Source: Phorcus lineatus (lineage: Eukaryota > Mollusca > Gastropoda > Trochida > Trochidae). Taken from it: a stretch of DNA of 64,000 bases. Shown here piece after piece: positions 35,816 through 50,800 of this stretch. Location: assembly GCA_921293015.1 (NCBI GenBank), contig OV121088.1:22233645-22297644 (forward strand). The letters run 5' to 3'. How positions within the stretch are numbered: the first letter of the stretch is position 1; every line of letters begins with the position of its first letter. Both the position numbers and the translations under genes were made by a program. Under the pieces are notes generated by a model. The model was not told the DNA's origin. It saw nothing but the letters and a program-made list of their open reading frames with translations, and did no database searches.

Positions 35816-38800
35816 TTAGAAGTAGGTACGGACAAAACCAGAGATCGGAGCCCTACAAATCGGACAATCGGACACGGTTCTTGAACAGGAGACACAACAA
35901 ACCAAATGTCCACATGGCATAAAAGTTACCCGCACAAAATTTTCCATACAAATTTTGCATAGAAACTGATCTTTAAGTTTCGAGTTCTCGTGCTTGAGAC
36001 TTTCAGTGTCAATGTCTCGTTTGTGGTTTGAATGCCCGTTGACTGCACCGTTTTTGCTTACACCAGAATGATGAGTTGTCAAGCCATTGACGTTAACCTT
36101 TGAGATTGGATCTTTCCTCATCTTGAGGTTAATACCTTTTCTGACGGCACTTCCTGTGGCTGTAGTCAGTCTTTGCAGGGTTGAATTGTCATCACAGCCA
36201 TTTTCGATTACTGAGCTGTGACCAACACCATTCGTCAGAGGAACCGAAGCAACATCACTTCCTGAAGACTGTGTGGCTATAAGTCTCTGGAGCGGTGTCA
36301 TCACATGCGGTGGTTCTGCAGCCTCAACCGGAAGTTGATCTTCCAGCTCCATCAACATAGACGCGAGCTCCTCGGCGGGCGGAAAGTTGTCAGGTCTCTC
36401 CCTCACACACCTCTCTACCGTCTGCTTCACCATCTGCTCCGGGTATCCCATCTGAAGCACCGCCTGCACCGGCTCTGACGTCATCCGCGCTGATACGGGG
36501 TCCTCGGAGGTCTGCAGGATTGAGGGTGTCAGTGAACTTGGTTTTGGCGATGTTTCTGATGATGCAGAAGGTTCCTCATACCGACTGCTGAAGGGGGAAC
36601 GGTCTGCGTGACTGAAAATAACACAATTGTTATCATTGGTTGACTTTAAGTAAGAGGGTTACCCGTTGTCTTCCTGATCCTGTAATGCTAAATTCTGTGT
36701 CCATATTGAAGTAAGATTAACTGAAGAGTCTCTTTGATCTTTGTAACATTCAGATGTATCATCATTGCATCTTCGACAGAAAAATTCACTTTATAGCTTA
36801 CCGGGTAAATAAAATTTGACAGTAAAATGTTAGAATATGTCATCATGGCATATAAGAATAAGTCAAATTAACAGTAATTTTACTCGGAGTAAGCAAGAAA
36901 TATCAAAGTGTTGTAACTTAATTAAGTATTTGTTACATGGACCATTTAAGGTGAATCAAAGTGACCTTGAAATCATATTTTCAAATTAGAGTGACGTCAT
37001 AAATACAGTCAGTGTAAGTGTGCATGACAATCCATAGCTATAATGTGCAAGTACTTGTGCAGGCGATGCCTTTTGGAGATATATCGTAAAAAGACGCTTT
37101 GAGTTTTTTCATCATGGCTGTTTCAATTGAAGTTTAACAACTCTTTGGATATAGAAAGAAATATGTCATAGCATCACAGTGTTTTTAAAGCAATCCCTAC
37201 TTAAAACCTTTAAACCTACTTCGCCTAATAAGCAGGAATGATATGCATGTATGCCAGTCATTCACTATAGTGAGGAGCAGTATAACGCAGTGGTTGGCGT
37301 GTTAAATTTCGGATCAAGGGGTGCGGGGTTCGAATCCCGCCAAAAACTTGTCAAGATTATCTGCAGCAATGCTACACTGAATTTCAGCGCACTTCGCAAG
37401 TTCCAGCCGATGCTCGCAGATTTCACTGCAATGCATTAATACAATAGTGGTGCAGATTTTCTTCCTGAAGTAATACTGCCTGCCGTGAGATAAGTTTCAA
37501 ACTCTTTGAAGCGGCGTTAAACACGAAATCACCTCACTATAGGGATATTTTATTAACGCTTCATTTTCGTGTGCTACCACCATCATTACATACATTGTAT
37601 TACATTCTTACAGTGACAATTTTGTTAATTCGCTGTTCTTTAAATTAGCTTAGGTAATCCATTATCACCGAAAATGACAATAGAGAAACAAGTAAGTCGT
37701 TATTCTTAACAATATAACATTAGCAAATAACAAGAGAAAATCAATACTCTTTTGTCAGTAGTCCTATAGTTTAGTGTGTTCAACGAAAAGACCGACTGTC
37801 CTCTTAATGATATTATACTATCGTCTTTTACTACAAACCGGTTCGGAAACAGGTGCCATATAAATACAATCGAACTTACATTAAAGAATATGTTATAACT
37901 TATCAACTATATGCCTTTTCACCCACTAAGGATTAGAAATATCTTCAAAATCATTTTGACTTAGTATTCTAAAATTATTTACTTCGGATAAGAAGTTGAC
38001 CTTTATAAGTTCAGATGTCAAAACTTGTGGTATCAGGTTGTAACACGTTCTATTGTCCTCTTATGTGATATTTATTAGTAATCAGTACTGATATATACAT
38101 GTCAACGACGCTCTTAACATATCTAAGTTTACTCATGACATTTTACTTATCGTCTGATAAGGTATGAACACGTTACTATTTCATGAAAAATGAGTCGATA
38201 TAGGATTAAAAATAATATTTGTGTAGTGGAAAAATCATTGAAAGCAATTTTAAGTAAAACATTAACTGAACAGTCATTATATACTGTTTGCATGACCTAA
38301 CAAAACGCTAGAACCCTTTTCGGTCTAACAGAGTAGTGAATCGTTAGTGTAAATGTGTAACTCAGTTAACCAGCGCTGAGTGCTCGGGAGCCCGTGTCGA
38401 GAATAAACCACTACACGCCAAATGCAAAACCATAGAATTACAGAGCAGCTATTATCATATCTATAAATCCTCCTGATTTTTACCATTGGAAAACATATTA
38501 TTGAGGCGCTGTGCGATAGTGTGGACTGTATTGATGATTTTAGCTTCTTACCCGTTCTCGGTGTGCTCCTGAGGATATTCCTGTCCCCCCAGCAGGTCCT
38601 GGACAAAGTCCCGCCCCATACACAGTTGAACATACTTGCATTGATGAAAGCATCTGGCGTGTTCTATCCAGGGATCGTCATCAACCTGCCAGTTAAAAAG
38701 TTTACCTGCACAATACGCGCATTTCACTCTGTCCGGTTTCTCAGGGGTAGGTTTATGATAAAAACCAGCTTCAGATAGCACTTCGGGAGTTTGAGGTAGG

Positions 38801-39405
38801 TGTCTAGGCCAATTTGAAAATGATCTCAGTCTATTTTCTTGATGTTTATAAAAGTCTTGAAAGTCACCTAGAGGCTGTGGTACCCCTTGATTTATAACTT
38901 TAGTCTGTCCATTTTGTATAACAGAGTTCGATGCAGCACCGTTTACTGAATATGGTAGAGGTTCCGGAGGTATGAGTACATTAGATGATTCCATTGGAAT
39001 ATAATGGTGTCCGTTATAAAGAATATTATTACCATTATAATTTATATGTACATTAATCATATCACGAGGTACTGAAATAGGTATATTTCCAACATCATAT
39101 CCACGAATAAAACGACATTTAGGGAAATATTTAGCATGTTCGTGATAAGGCACATCTGACCTCTCCCATTTTTTCAATAATCCGTAACAAAATGGGCACT
39201 TAACCTTATCGTCTATACCTGTATAGTAGAGTCCAGCCTTTGCTAGTGTCTTTGGATCCTGAATGTGACTGTATTGCCAAACGTCAAAAGTTTGTAGTCT
39301 ATCCTTTTCGCTCTTCATATCTAATCGGTGTAAAATAGATCGTATATCGTTCCCCTGACAGCTAACACAAGATTCTTCCATTCTGAACGCTTCCGAACGA
39401 TGCAT
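35816..39405 (-). CDS. Inhibitor of apoptosis protein: BIR-BIR-UBA-RING
   Basis: Two coding exons, 39405-38552 and 36611-35816, join in phase 2 across a GTAAGA..TTTTCAG intron, giving 549 residues. BIR1 (residues 35-101) has zinc ligands C70, C73, H90, C97; BIR2 (191-260) has C229, C232, H249, C256. A UBA-like domain starts near residue 331 (EPVQAVLQMGYPEQMV). A C-terminal RING spans 503-549 (CKIC, CGHLVCCVSC, CPICR). This is the order of cIAP/XIAP-type proteins, without a third BIR or a CARD. Such proteins bind caspases or upstream adaptors through BIRs and ubiquitinate through the RING; that role is inferred. The start is uncertain: ATG at 39405 follows a possible acceptor (TTTGCAAG), and ATG at 39381 is also possible. 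The in-frame extension upstream looks non-coding. Confidence 0.92.
37271..37533 (+). mobile_element. tRNA-derived SINE in the IAP intron
   Basis: It has an A-box-like start (AACGCAGTGGTTGGCG), a B-box (GGTTCGAATCC at about 37327-37337), the body motif TTCCAGCCGATGCTCGCAG and a CACCTCA tail. A 9-base direct repeat, TCACTATAG, flanks it at 37262-37270 and 37534-37542. Same family as the copy at 62846. Confidence 0.85.
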
Positions 39406-39568
39406 TGACTTGCAAAAGATGATATATAAATATTTCTCCCGCATACAGACTGTTAGTGTGCTACGAGTCAGTTCAAGTTGTGGCGACACGATACACAGCA
39501 GGCTTGTATACATTTGGCAGGGCAGCCAATAGCACATGTGGGATCTCCCTTTCTATTTTAAGACTCGT

Positions 39569-39655
39569 TCAATACACCTCCTGTTTGAATCGTGGGTCTC
39601 CGAGGCGTAGCGTAGCGAAGCCGAGGAACCACGATTCAAACAGGAGGTGTATTGA
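39569..39655. repeat. Long inverted repeat (hairpin)
   Basis: Arms at 39569-39596 and 39628-39655 are 28 bases with one mismatch. It lies just upstream of the IAP coding start. The arm-end motif AATACACCT recurs as two small palindromes at about 40115-40180 (GAGGTGTATCG..AATACACCT). Confidence 0.8.
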
Positions 39656-41452
<1,797 letters not shown>

Positions 41453-41459
41453 TACCGGT

Positions 41460-43310
41460 AGATATTACATCTACCAACAGAACTGTAAGTGCAAAGTAAC
41501 ATTTCGTTCTCAGATATAGAATATATATTCAAAAGTTATTAGAACTAAATAGGAAGTAGATAACTGGTTTATGAAATATGTAAATGATATTTCTTTTTTA
41601 AAGTTACATAACCATACAATGCCATTCTAAAACATGCCCAAAAACATTCTAGAAGTTTCTACATTGTACTGCTACTGCACATACGACCATGGTACGTGAT
41701 GTTCCTCTTTCGGAATTTATTTTTATCATGTACAGACACTAAATATTTTAATAACTATACGTTTGGGATTTACTGCTCTACAATTCATCGATCATAACTT
41801 CCTCTTATGACACATAATACCCTAACTTATATTACATAATTATACACAGTATTTATATCGAGGCATGTAGGTATGTAATGCATAGCTTATCTACGTCAAT
41901 ATTTATCATCCACGCATTTCTCATCAACAGAAATGTTTTCAAATAATGGGATTAGTTTAAAATACAATTTACACTACCCTTCTATTTTACAAGTTTTGTA
42001 ATATTGATGTCATTCAAATATCTTTGCTTTCCAAATACCTGAGAGCGAATTGAACACCTAATGTTTTTGTTATAACACAACATAGCCCTGTGTCCGTCAG
42101 AGTTGATGGAACCCATATACAATTACTTGATGTAAAATAGTTCGGAGGAAGTGTCAAAGGTGTATTTTTTAAGTTTTATTAGACATGGACATTTGGCCTA
42201 TCGCAAAAGAAATGTTTTGTACGATTTGTGCAAGCTCAATTTCTCGAGTATCCGCTTCGTCGAGAAAAAGTCTTACTGACTTGACTTACAGAAAATATGA
42301 CGACGTCATAACAGGAATTTTGATAGACTACATAATTCACCTTTCTTTCACAGAAATAGGAATATGAATTAGTTGAATAATTCTGTTCAGTTTTCAAACA
42401 ATGTAAGCATTTTCGACTAAAACATTACTTACATCTATATCACACGACGCTTTACCAGGGCTTGTCGTTAAATACTGTATTGGTAACATGCATGTACAAT
42501 GTACGTATGATCTTTTGGGCGTCGACGGTGTTAGGCAATTTTAGGGCGTTAGGGCCACGCCTTAATTCAAGTTCCTGAGGTCGAATCCCATAACAGCAAG
42601 CACATTGTCATGACATAAGAAGGTTCTAAAAATTGTGTACACGTATACTGTTTTACAGGCAAAATCATAAAACCACTATCAAAATGTATCTCATAAGATT
42701 AAGGACACTTAACGAATGACAAAAATAAGCAGTATACAAGTATTACAATTTAATTTGTTTTAGAGTTTCCATTCATAAATTTTGATTTATCTCTTGTCAA
42801 AGATCTAATAAGTTAAGTAAAACATTCGCTAATATGGTTTCGTTAAGTGATAAAATGTCACTTTTGATAATTAACAAATAAAACATAACATTTATATTAA
42901 CATGCCCTTAACAAAGACCACTATAGTAATAGCAGTATGAAAAATCAAGAACTGCCATACTGCAAACAAATGCTGTAAACAACTCCTGCAATCTAACGTC
43001 TTAAGTTTAAAAAAGGGACAATAATTAGTATTATTACCTTACAAGGATGATGTCTATTTGTGTATTAATATCCTAATATCCTATATATATATATATCCTA
43101 ATAATATCTACCATCCCATTGATTCTTGTAGATACCATTATGGATACTTTGTCTATTCTACGAGGACTGGCGGATTATTCTCTTCGTGCAGACCTTAGCT
43201 AAGTCACACCAACATCTATTGGTTATAGCAAAATTCGCTAGTAGTAGCATATCTGACCTCGACATTGTCTTATTTAAAAGGAAAACATTCTTCTGCTCGT
43301 CAGTCAAACT
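41460..43310. other. Intergenic, no supported gene
   Basis: AT-rich. A weak B-box-like GGTCGAATCCC lies near 42580 without a matching A-box. A short TATATA run lies at about 43083-43095. Confidence 0.45.
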
Positions 43311-43313
43311 TCA

Positions 43314-43440
43314 GTCTGATTAAAATCGACCGTGTTCCGAGGAGTAAAAGTGTTTGAATATATAACTCTAGCGGGATTTGATCGTATGCTATAAGGGATA
43401 TCCTCTTCACAACGGTCTGAAAGCATCATCCTTGCTCTCA
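43314..43440. repeat. Dispersed repeat, partner of the 28.1-kb copy
   Basis: Begins TCTGATTAAAATCGACC, continues TGTTCCGAGGAGTAAAAG and includes GGTCTGAAAGCATC, matching 28143-28275 in the same orientation. Confidence 0.6.
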
Positions 43441-43745
43441 CGTTCTGACGCAATCTCAACTAGCCAATCACAATGGCAGCGGCATAAGCTTTCGGTATCA
43501 GTATCTAGGGGCAAGTAACTCCCGTTTACCATTCATTAACCTTTATCGCCGCTATCGTTATTTTAAACCGGATGATATGATTGGTCCGCTAATGACTAGG
43601 TTTTGTCTGCGCTAAACTGGTGTAAGAATGTGCGAACAAGGAGAATACTTTGAGACCGTTGTCTATTGATTGGATATTATCCGACAATCTTACACAGGAT
43701 TTAAAGTCCTCATACATACTGCGAACTAAAAACAAAAATTAGAAC

Positions 43746-44690
43746 TTATACCAAGCTTAAACAATTTATACCAAAGTGCATGTCTAATAACATAATCGAA
43801 AGCCTTTCGATAATCAATAAATATGCACAATACAACTTAATTCTATTTTGAACTGTAATATTAATCAATCCATGAAGTACGAACATACAATCAATAGTGC
43901 TGGAATGTTCTCGAAACCCGGCCTGTTCTTCAATGATTAAATTATACTTATCACACCAAGAAGAAACCCTCAAGTTTAAGATAGAAGTAAACAACTTACT
44001 CAAACACGATAGTAAAGTAACACCTCTATAGTTGTCTGGTGTGACCTTGCTACCTTTTTTATGTATAACTCCTTGAGTCCATCCTGATGGGAAATACCCT
44101 GTTCCATTGCATAGCATTGAACAATTTCATAAGTGTAGGAGTCAATGTTGGTACACCTTGGACTATAAACTCATTCATTATGCCATCATAGCCGGCAGAC
44201 TTTCCGAGTCTTAATCTTTTGATAGCAAGGGCGACCTCATTTTCACTAATGTCGACATCTAAGTTATATGATAATCTTGTTCAACCCATTCTCTCGTATG
44301 GGGCCGCTGTCTGGGGAACACGGGAATACGGCTGTTTTAAAACATTGTGATATTATTTGATTTTATACCTTCATTGGTATTTTAATGTAATATTCAGCAT
44401 GTGACACGTTAATTAAATATTTCTTCCTCTTCTTCTTCTAATTACTCATAACTTAACATTATCAATATCTATTTCTCTAAGGATATCATTGTCTATATTT
44501 CCGGGACTATACATGGATTAAACAAACTCTTAAAATGGTCTTCGAAATCACAATTACCAATTCCACAAGACTTACTGTTATAACCTTTCACTTTTTTCCA
44601 AAATTGGTTTGTATTTGTTCTACTCAAAGTTGAATACATGAATGTTATTATTTTCATAGTTCAGTCTTTTCCCCAAAATAATTGTAACTC
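43746..44690 (-). mobile_element. LINE reverse transcriptase fragment
   Basis: Minus-strand frames read FWKKVKGYNSK and DFEDHFKSLFNP, then ISENEVALAIKRLRLGKSAGYDG, FPSGWTQGVIHKKGSKVTPDNYRG and EEQAGFREHSSTIDCMFVLH, which are reverse transcriptase domains in order. The catalytic block is lost downstream. About 180 bases at 44275-44455 are foreign to this frame and carry another LINE piece on the plus strand (LYDNLVQPILSYGAAVWG). Confidence 0.78.
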
Positions 44691-44699
44691 GATGATCTA

Positions 44700-46010
44700 G
44701 GGTTTATTACAAGCTACTAAATTTTGTTTAACAAAAAGAGTAAGAACCGCCCTAATTTCCACTTTTGTAAACATAACATTCCAAAAGTTTAGATAACTAT
44801 ATAATCATTTTATTAAACTAATACATGTAAATAGAGAACAAAATTAAGTATAGGAAGAACGAAAGGTATGAGTAACTATCATTGCGTTCAAATCGAACAT
44901 TTATATTTTCAAGATATATATTTCATGCAATTCATCATTGCATAGATGAATTGACAGGTGGGTGTTTTATGTTAAAAAAACACGGTATTTTCCCAAATAT
45001 TTCATCGTGTTTATGTATGATATTTCATAATATGTCGATCGGCACCTGCTTCCTATGACGTGACATATAATTTATAACTTTCGCTTTGACGCTGTTCAAG
45101 TATCATATACCTAAAGTAATAAGGTTTTGTGCTACCTTTGGCAAATGGACATTTTTTCGTAACTGGATAATTGCTAAACACTTAAAATGATAGTTTATCA
45201 AATAATCTCCTTAGAAGATATGTTTGAAACACAAGAGCTAATTAAGCTACATACATGTGTTCTTTATTCAGTGAGTGGTCGTTGGGCATGATGTTGTTCC
45301 TTTAAACTTATCATACTCTGACCATATGTCAATGTACCATTCCAAATTAGAGAGTTTGTGTAAAAAAAAGCCTGAAAGAGTAAGACAACAAATATTCATA
45401 AAATGCTTTATATTTAAGCCAATTGAAGGAAATCGTTCTATTACTCCACCCCCTCTAGTTTTCTCCTTTAGATTTGTTATCCAAATGTAAGCATTTGAGA
45501 GTTTTTTTACTTAATTGCGCCACTACGATTACATAATTAATGTAGCTTATATACGGCAGTAACAGATTTACCAAATGCGATTCACATCGTGAACATCACA
45601 TTTACGAAATGACCAAGTTGCAATAAATTGCTATTTGCACCGTACGAAGAGATAGATAGAGAGACTTTTTTTTTAAATGTAGACTTCAAACCCTATGGAT
45701 AATGATTGCATACATAGGTCATGGTTTCTAAAAGTAAACTTCAAGTCATTCACAAATTATTGCTCACCATTCCCTCGGGCCGTTTGGCAAATATCTTGCA
45801 TTCCTAGGAGGACTCTGTTGGGATAAATAAATGTCTTTTCCCTGTTTGTCAGTCATAATAACCACAGCAATTTCACTTTCCCCATGAACACAACTCTTGA
45901 AACGTTTAATATGTTTCCTTGAATCTGGTTAAATGATTAGTATGTGTTTCTTCCAAATTATAAACCGAGCTAATTGCAATAAATCCAAACCCTTTGATAT
46001 ACTTCTATTG
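44700..46010. other. Intergenic, no supported gene
   Basis: AT-rich. A short open stretch near 45275-45490 is not recognised and has no splice context. Confidence 0.45.
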
Positions 46011-46014
46011 CTTG

Positions 46015-46435
46015 GATAAATAGATAATCTCACCCATGGGGCCAAGTGTCTTCTGATATCAAATATATCAACACGAGTTGATTAAAGTGAGTGTTGTTAT
46101 ATTTGATATCAGGAGACACGAGGGTGAGATTCTATTTATCATCCAAAATCATTTTTCATTCCCATTCCGTGAAAAATGTATAATTTTGAACACTGCACTA
46201 ATCTTAGACTCTCAGTGCGCGGATGTCATAGCACTGTGACGTCATCATGTTTATGACGTCATAGCATTGTGATGTCATTACTTGATGCTGTAAAACAATT
46301 GTGATGTCATGAACTTGACTGTAACAGGGCATTGTTAAAACTCTACTGTCAAAACGATACCTCATAGGAGATATCGCTTGATCTTTAACATGCAATATGT
46401 CTCCTATGGAAAACAATTTTGGATGATAAAACTGA
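46015..46435. repeat. Imperfect inverted repeat plus TGTGATGTCAT repeats
   Basis: Arms at about 46015-46075 and 46089-46143 pair with several mismatches (AATCTCACCC..GTCTTCTGATATCAAATAT against ATATTTGATATCAGGAGACACGAGGGTGAGATT). Downstream, TGTGACGTCAT / TGTGATGTCAT recurs three times and TTTTGGATGATAAA near 46420 echoes the right arm flank. Probably one non-autonomous element. Confidence 0.55.
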
Positions 46436-46484
46436 TATGTACATAATTATACCTATAAGCTGCATGTAATCCTTGTAGATAGAA

Positions 46485-46830
46485 GTTTATTCAGTATAAA
46501 GGCCACAGGCCCATGTACAAAATTTACAAGACAAATTTCATAAACGTACAGGTTTGGTGCTAACAAATGAAACATAACATATTTACAGGCTTTAGAAACA
46601 TATCCATGGAATTAAAGTAGAGAACGTCGTAACGTAACGTCGTCTATATATAGTAAATATCTATTTCCAACCAAAACACTTTTTGAAGAGATGCGTCTTT
46701 ACGTTTTTTTTAAAACAGTCCAAATTTGCTGATGACTTGATGTTTTCTGGAAGGTTGTTCCACCAACAAGCTGCAGAGTGCTGAAAAGAGCGGAAGCCAA
46801 AAGATTTGAGTTTCCATGTTGGTATATAAA
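46485..46830 (-). mobile_element. LINE 3' end fragment
   Basis: Minus strand reads FGFRSFQHSAACWWNNLPE, then SSANLDCFKKNVKTHLFKK and a stop. This is the end of CR1-like LINE proteins (the WN.LP..I...S...FK..LKTHLF pattern). Confidence 0.7.
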
Positions 46831-46839
46831 AAAAGGTTA

Positions 46840-47770
46840 CAAATAGATTAGTATAAATAAGCGACTAATTCAAAATCATATCGCCTTATATTAACATACC
46901 CAAAAAGAACGTGTAACGATTAGACACGTCATTGTATACACGATATCCCTGGGATTTTGAAACTCTTGTAGTTCACACGGCCCTTGACGAAAGGTGTTAG
47001 CTTGTCTACTGCTTGGTTTTAACGTGTGATATGTACACATGTATAAATTTTCGATGTACTGGAAACGAAAATAAAGGCCTTCCGTTCATTGTCTAGAAAT
47101 GCATTAAAGTCATAGTCTCATTTTTGTAAGGCAACTTAACTGAACTAATTATTCTTCACGAACAAAATCTGATCACTAAAACAAATATTTCCTGTCGCAT
47201 TTGCAAAGATTTTCATTTTTATGCCCGTTTTACAGTTTTGGATGAAACAGCTTATTGGCGTATGCCGTTTCAGACCGATGCGGTACCGACTCAAATGCAA
47301 TCCCATCGCGAGTACGAAACACCGGAAATCAAGTCATCGCCTTTTTGTTATTTCTCTATTTGAAAAAGCGTAAGCTATTAGCTATTTTCATTGGATATTC
47401 AGCTGGGAAATTCGATGTGTTCTTCGTCACGGCCTAAGCGAAATGACGTGGTAAGGACTAACGCTCGCAAAAAAACATAATATTTGGGTAGGCTAGTTTG
47501 AACTTTATTATTGAGGGCTAGAATGCCTGCAGAGTTCTGAAAATTGTTGCAAACGTCAGGGGAAAGATTTCTGTGAGTGGTGAACTATTTGTCCGGCATT
47601 TATTACAATTTGCCTTGCAAAAATGAGACAATGACTTTAATGTGAATGTGGTATACCTGCGTTACAAAATGGAAATGTTTAATTTTGGAAAGTTTTCTCA
47701 GTATGTGCATGATGTATCACCCACACTGCTTATAGTTATAGTCAATTATAAAACAAAATCATTGTGGATG
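46840..47770. other. Intergenic, no supported gene
   Basis: No recognisable exon. A 60-codon frame at 47255 has no support from splice sites or family. Confidence 0.4.
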
Positions 47771-47771
47771 T

Positions 47772-47888
47772 GTAGGCGAATGTCCTCAAACTGGCCAATA
47801 GTTTTGCACGTGGAGCATGTTCGAGGTCGTTAGGCCGAAACATTCTCCACGTGCAAAACTATTGGCCAGTTTGAGGACATTCTCCTAC
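47772..47888. repeat. Long inverted repeat (hairpin)
   Basis: Arms of about 43 bases at 47772-47814 and 47846-47888 are almost identical (core TGTCCTCAAACTGGCC and its complement). The loop contains GGCCGAAACATT, like CCGAAAC in hairpin copies 1 and 2. The arm piece GCCAATAGTTTTGCACG recurs at about 50344-50360. Confidence 0.8.
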
Positions 47889-50800
47889 TTAAAACAAAGT
47901 TTAAGGAAACATGTTCTTGCGGCTCGAATGATCGCCACAACACATCTTATTATGTGCAAAAATATTGGCGAGTTTTGCTCTATTTATAGTTCGTGATTGT
48001 TTTCGATTGTTAGTTTTATCAAACCCTTCCCAAATAAAGGACATATCAGATTCATAAGTATTCTAGTCAAGGTGAGTAAAAAAATTTCGAAAGGTTGTAC
48101 TATTACACATATTTATGAATGAATATACATGTACGTCAAAATTACCATGCACACGTATTCATATTTAACTGATAAATGAGTAAATCATGTTAAGCGAGTA
48201 CCTTTTACAAAATCCTTTATTGAATAATATTTTGATTATCGAACTTTGTCGAAACTTAGTTGTTATTTTATCAAAATGTATGATATTCAAAATTAATGGT
48301 CACTGATTTTTTTAAAAATTCATCTTTAATCCGTTGCTGTGATTCGGATGAATTGAAATCTTAGTTCAGTCAACTATGGTCAACGTATCAGTATTCTAAC
48401 TAGGATCTCATAATTCATATGAAGATTATTTGAAATTCGGAGATCAATATTCCTCTAGCATTCCGTTATTGTGATTTAAAGAGATCCTCAAGAGAAAAAC
48501 CTCTATCTAAATGGGATATCCAACTATGAGAAAGTATCCCATTTCTATAGGTTTTGATATACCTGTACAATTTGCGCTAGAAAGCTTATTAAGACTCGAG
48601 ATACATACTTGTAGGACATTTTGTGAGGACCATAGACGTATATTTAGGAACACGTCTCTACCTGTGCACGTATTATCTTCAAAGTATATATACACCCTTG
48701 ATTAAGACATGAGAATGCGCATTGAGGACTGTCAAACGCAAGATATACATTAAAGGCAATAGTGCACGCTTTTACGGTTTAAATTGGCTATTTTAAGGTT
48801 TACGAGGACTTATGCATTCACTTAAACTTTCTCTCGATGCAATGAAAAACTAAACATTCTTTACAATTTACCTGCAATCAACAATGAAAAAGTTAAGACA
48901 GCCTCTGTCGGCTTGGACATATAAAAATCTATGTTTCGCTGTACATAAAACGGATAAATTATTGACACTTGGAAACGGCTGAACTAGTACTGTGTGCAGC
49001 TATTGAATTACTAAACTCTATACTGAGAACAAATCATGAAATATGTTTTACGAAAGCGATGTTGTAAATTAACCGATTTGATAACACAGTATTAGCATTG
49101 TTATTAGATTGACCATAGCGGCTGTCGTTTCCGCTTTTCTCGTTATGAGCAAAATCTTGATATTTCCGATATCGTAGTTCATGCGGATTTAATGTAACGT
49201 AACATTGAAAACTTCCGGCCTTTCAAAATCCACTTTACTACCTGAATACGTAAGTATTTGTTAAATAACTTACGAGGTAGATTACTTGAGTGAGGGTAGT
49301 GATTAATATCGAGAGATATGCAGTATCTGTGCATTCGTTGTGTTTACGAAATATTGGCGTGCACTAGTGCGTTTAAGCATTTCCTTATTAGCGAAAGTCT
49401 TGAAAATTACGGATAAAGATAAGATATCCCGTCTTTAAAGTGACGATTCCAAGTTTGGGTATTGTAATCTCATTCATTGTTCATTGTATCAGTGACACAG
49501 AGTACATGTATGTTTCAAAATTGTGTATGTAGCTTAATTTGTAACCACTATACCATGTGTCCTGCGTAAAGTTTAAGTCTTGTCGAAATAATTGCATTTT
49601 CATCACTTAAATGCCAAAAATATTATATTAACTGTAGATAAGTTTCCGAAATTACGTTTGAGTCATTGACGCGCGTCACTGTCCAGTTTTCGATCACAAA
49701 TTACAACTTTCAAGTTTTTTTATCACTACATTGAACTGATAAGCATTAAAATGTTAATTTGCAGATACAACCAGAAGTTCTTGACATAATAACACAATTT
49801 TTAAAGTTTGACATATTTGACCCCAACAACATTCTCTGTACCCCTTTAACCAAGGCAACATTATCACATATAGAAGCGCCCATCGGATTTGTACATTGCA
49901 ACCTTAATTATGAAATAATTTTCAATAATCAATAGAAAAGAATGTCCATTTGGTCAAATTTGTCATAATGAAGATAATAACATGATATTTTTATCGAAAA
50001 CATTCGCATGTTGATCTGCTAATAATTTTCATCTTCCTAACATGGGGAGGTTTTCATATTTCGTATAGAAATGTTTAATTACATGTGATATACAATATTA
50101 CATAAATGAATTAATTAATTAATTAAGAATGAATGAAAAAGTTGCTTGGAATTTTGTATGCATTTCCATGTTAGTTGCAATGCGATGATATCATTAACCA
50201 AAAAAGGTTAGTAAAATGATTCTTTTTCTCTTAGATTTTTAAGTTTTTGTTTTAAGGGTTATATTCTCTAACGAAACGTTCCCCCTTTTGCAGAGGTGTA
50301 TGCACTTAATGGTTCGATCGGCCAACGATAGCTGTTCAGATACGCCAATAGTTTTGCACGAGATTTTATTGGATACCACTTTTCTCGTGATTCAAGCAGC
50401 TTCGTTCGAGCGCATTCAATCTAACGGGAACATTTTCTGATCGTGTTTCCTAAACTATTGGAGACTTTCTGTAAATTATTCAACTATTGGAGACATGCGT
50501 CACCAAAATACGAAAACGAAATTTTCCTAATGTTTACGTAACTTTGTTTTAATAATCGAGATTATTACTGAAGTAAGCAATAAAGTGTTGTTTTATTTTA
50601 ATATAAGTGTTTATATATCTGTATAATATATCTTGACTTTTGATGAGAGAAGTAATGAAAATTCATCGACATCATCTCTAAACACCCTTAAAAAGTGTTT
50701 GGAGTAAATCTAACTTCATGAAAAGACATTTCTTCAAAAAGCACAAAAACATATCCATTACCCTATCCTAGAAGTTACATGTATGCAATTTACATATAGT

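Noticed and set aside
42540..42600. Possible tRNA gene
   Set aside because: Only a B-box-like GGTCGAATCCC; no A-box and no cloverleaf pairing.
45275..45490. 71-codon plus-strand frame
   Set aside because: No recognised motif, no exon borders, low-complexity lysine-rich part.
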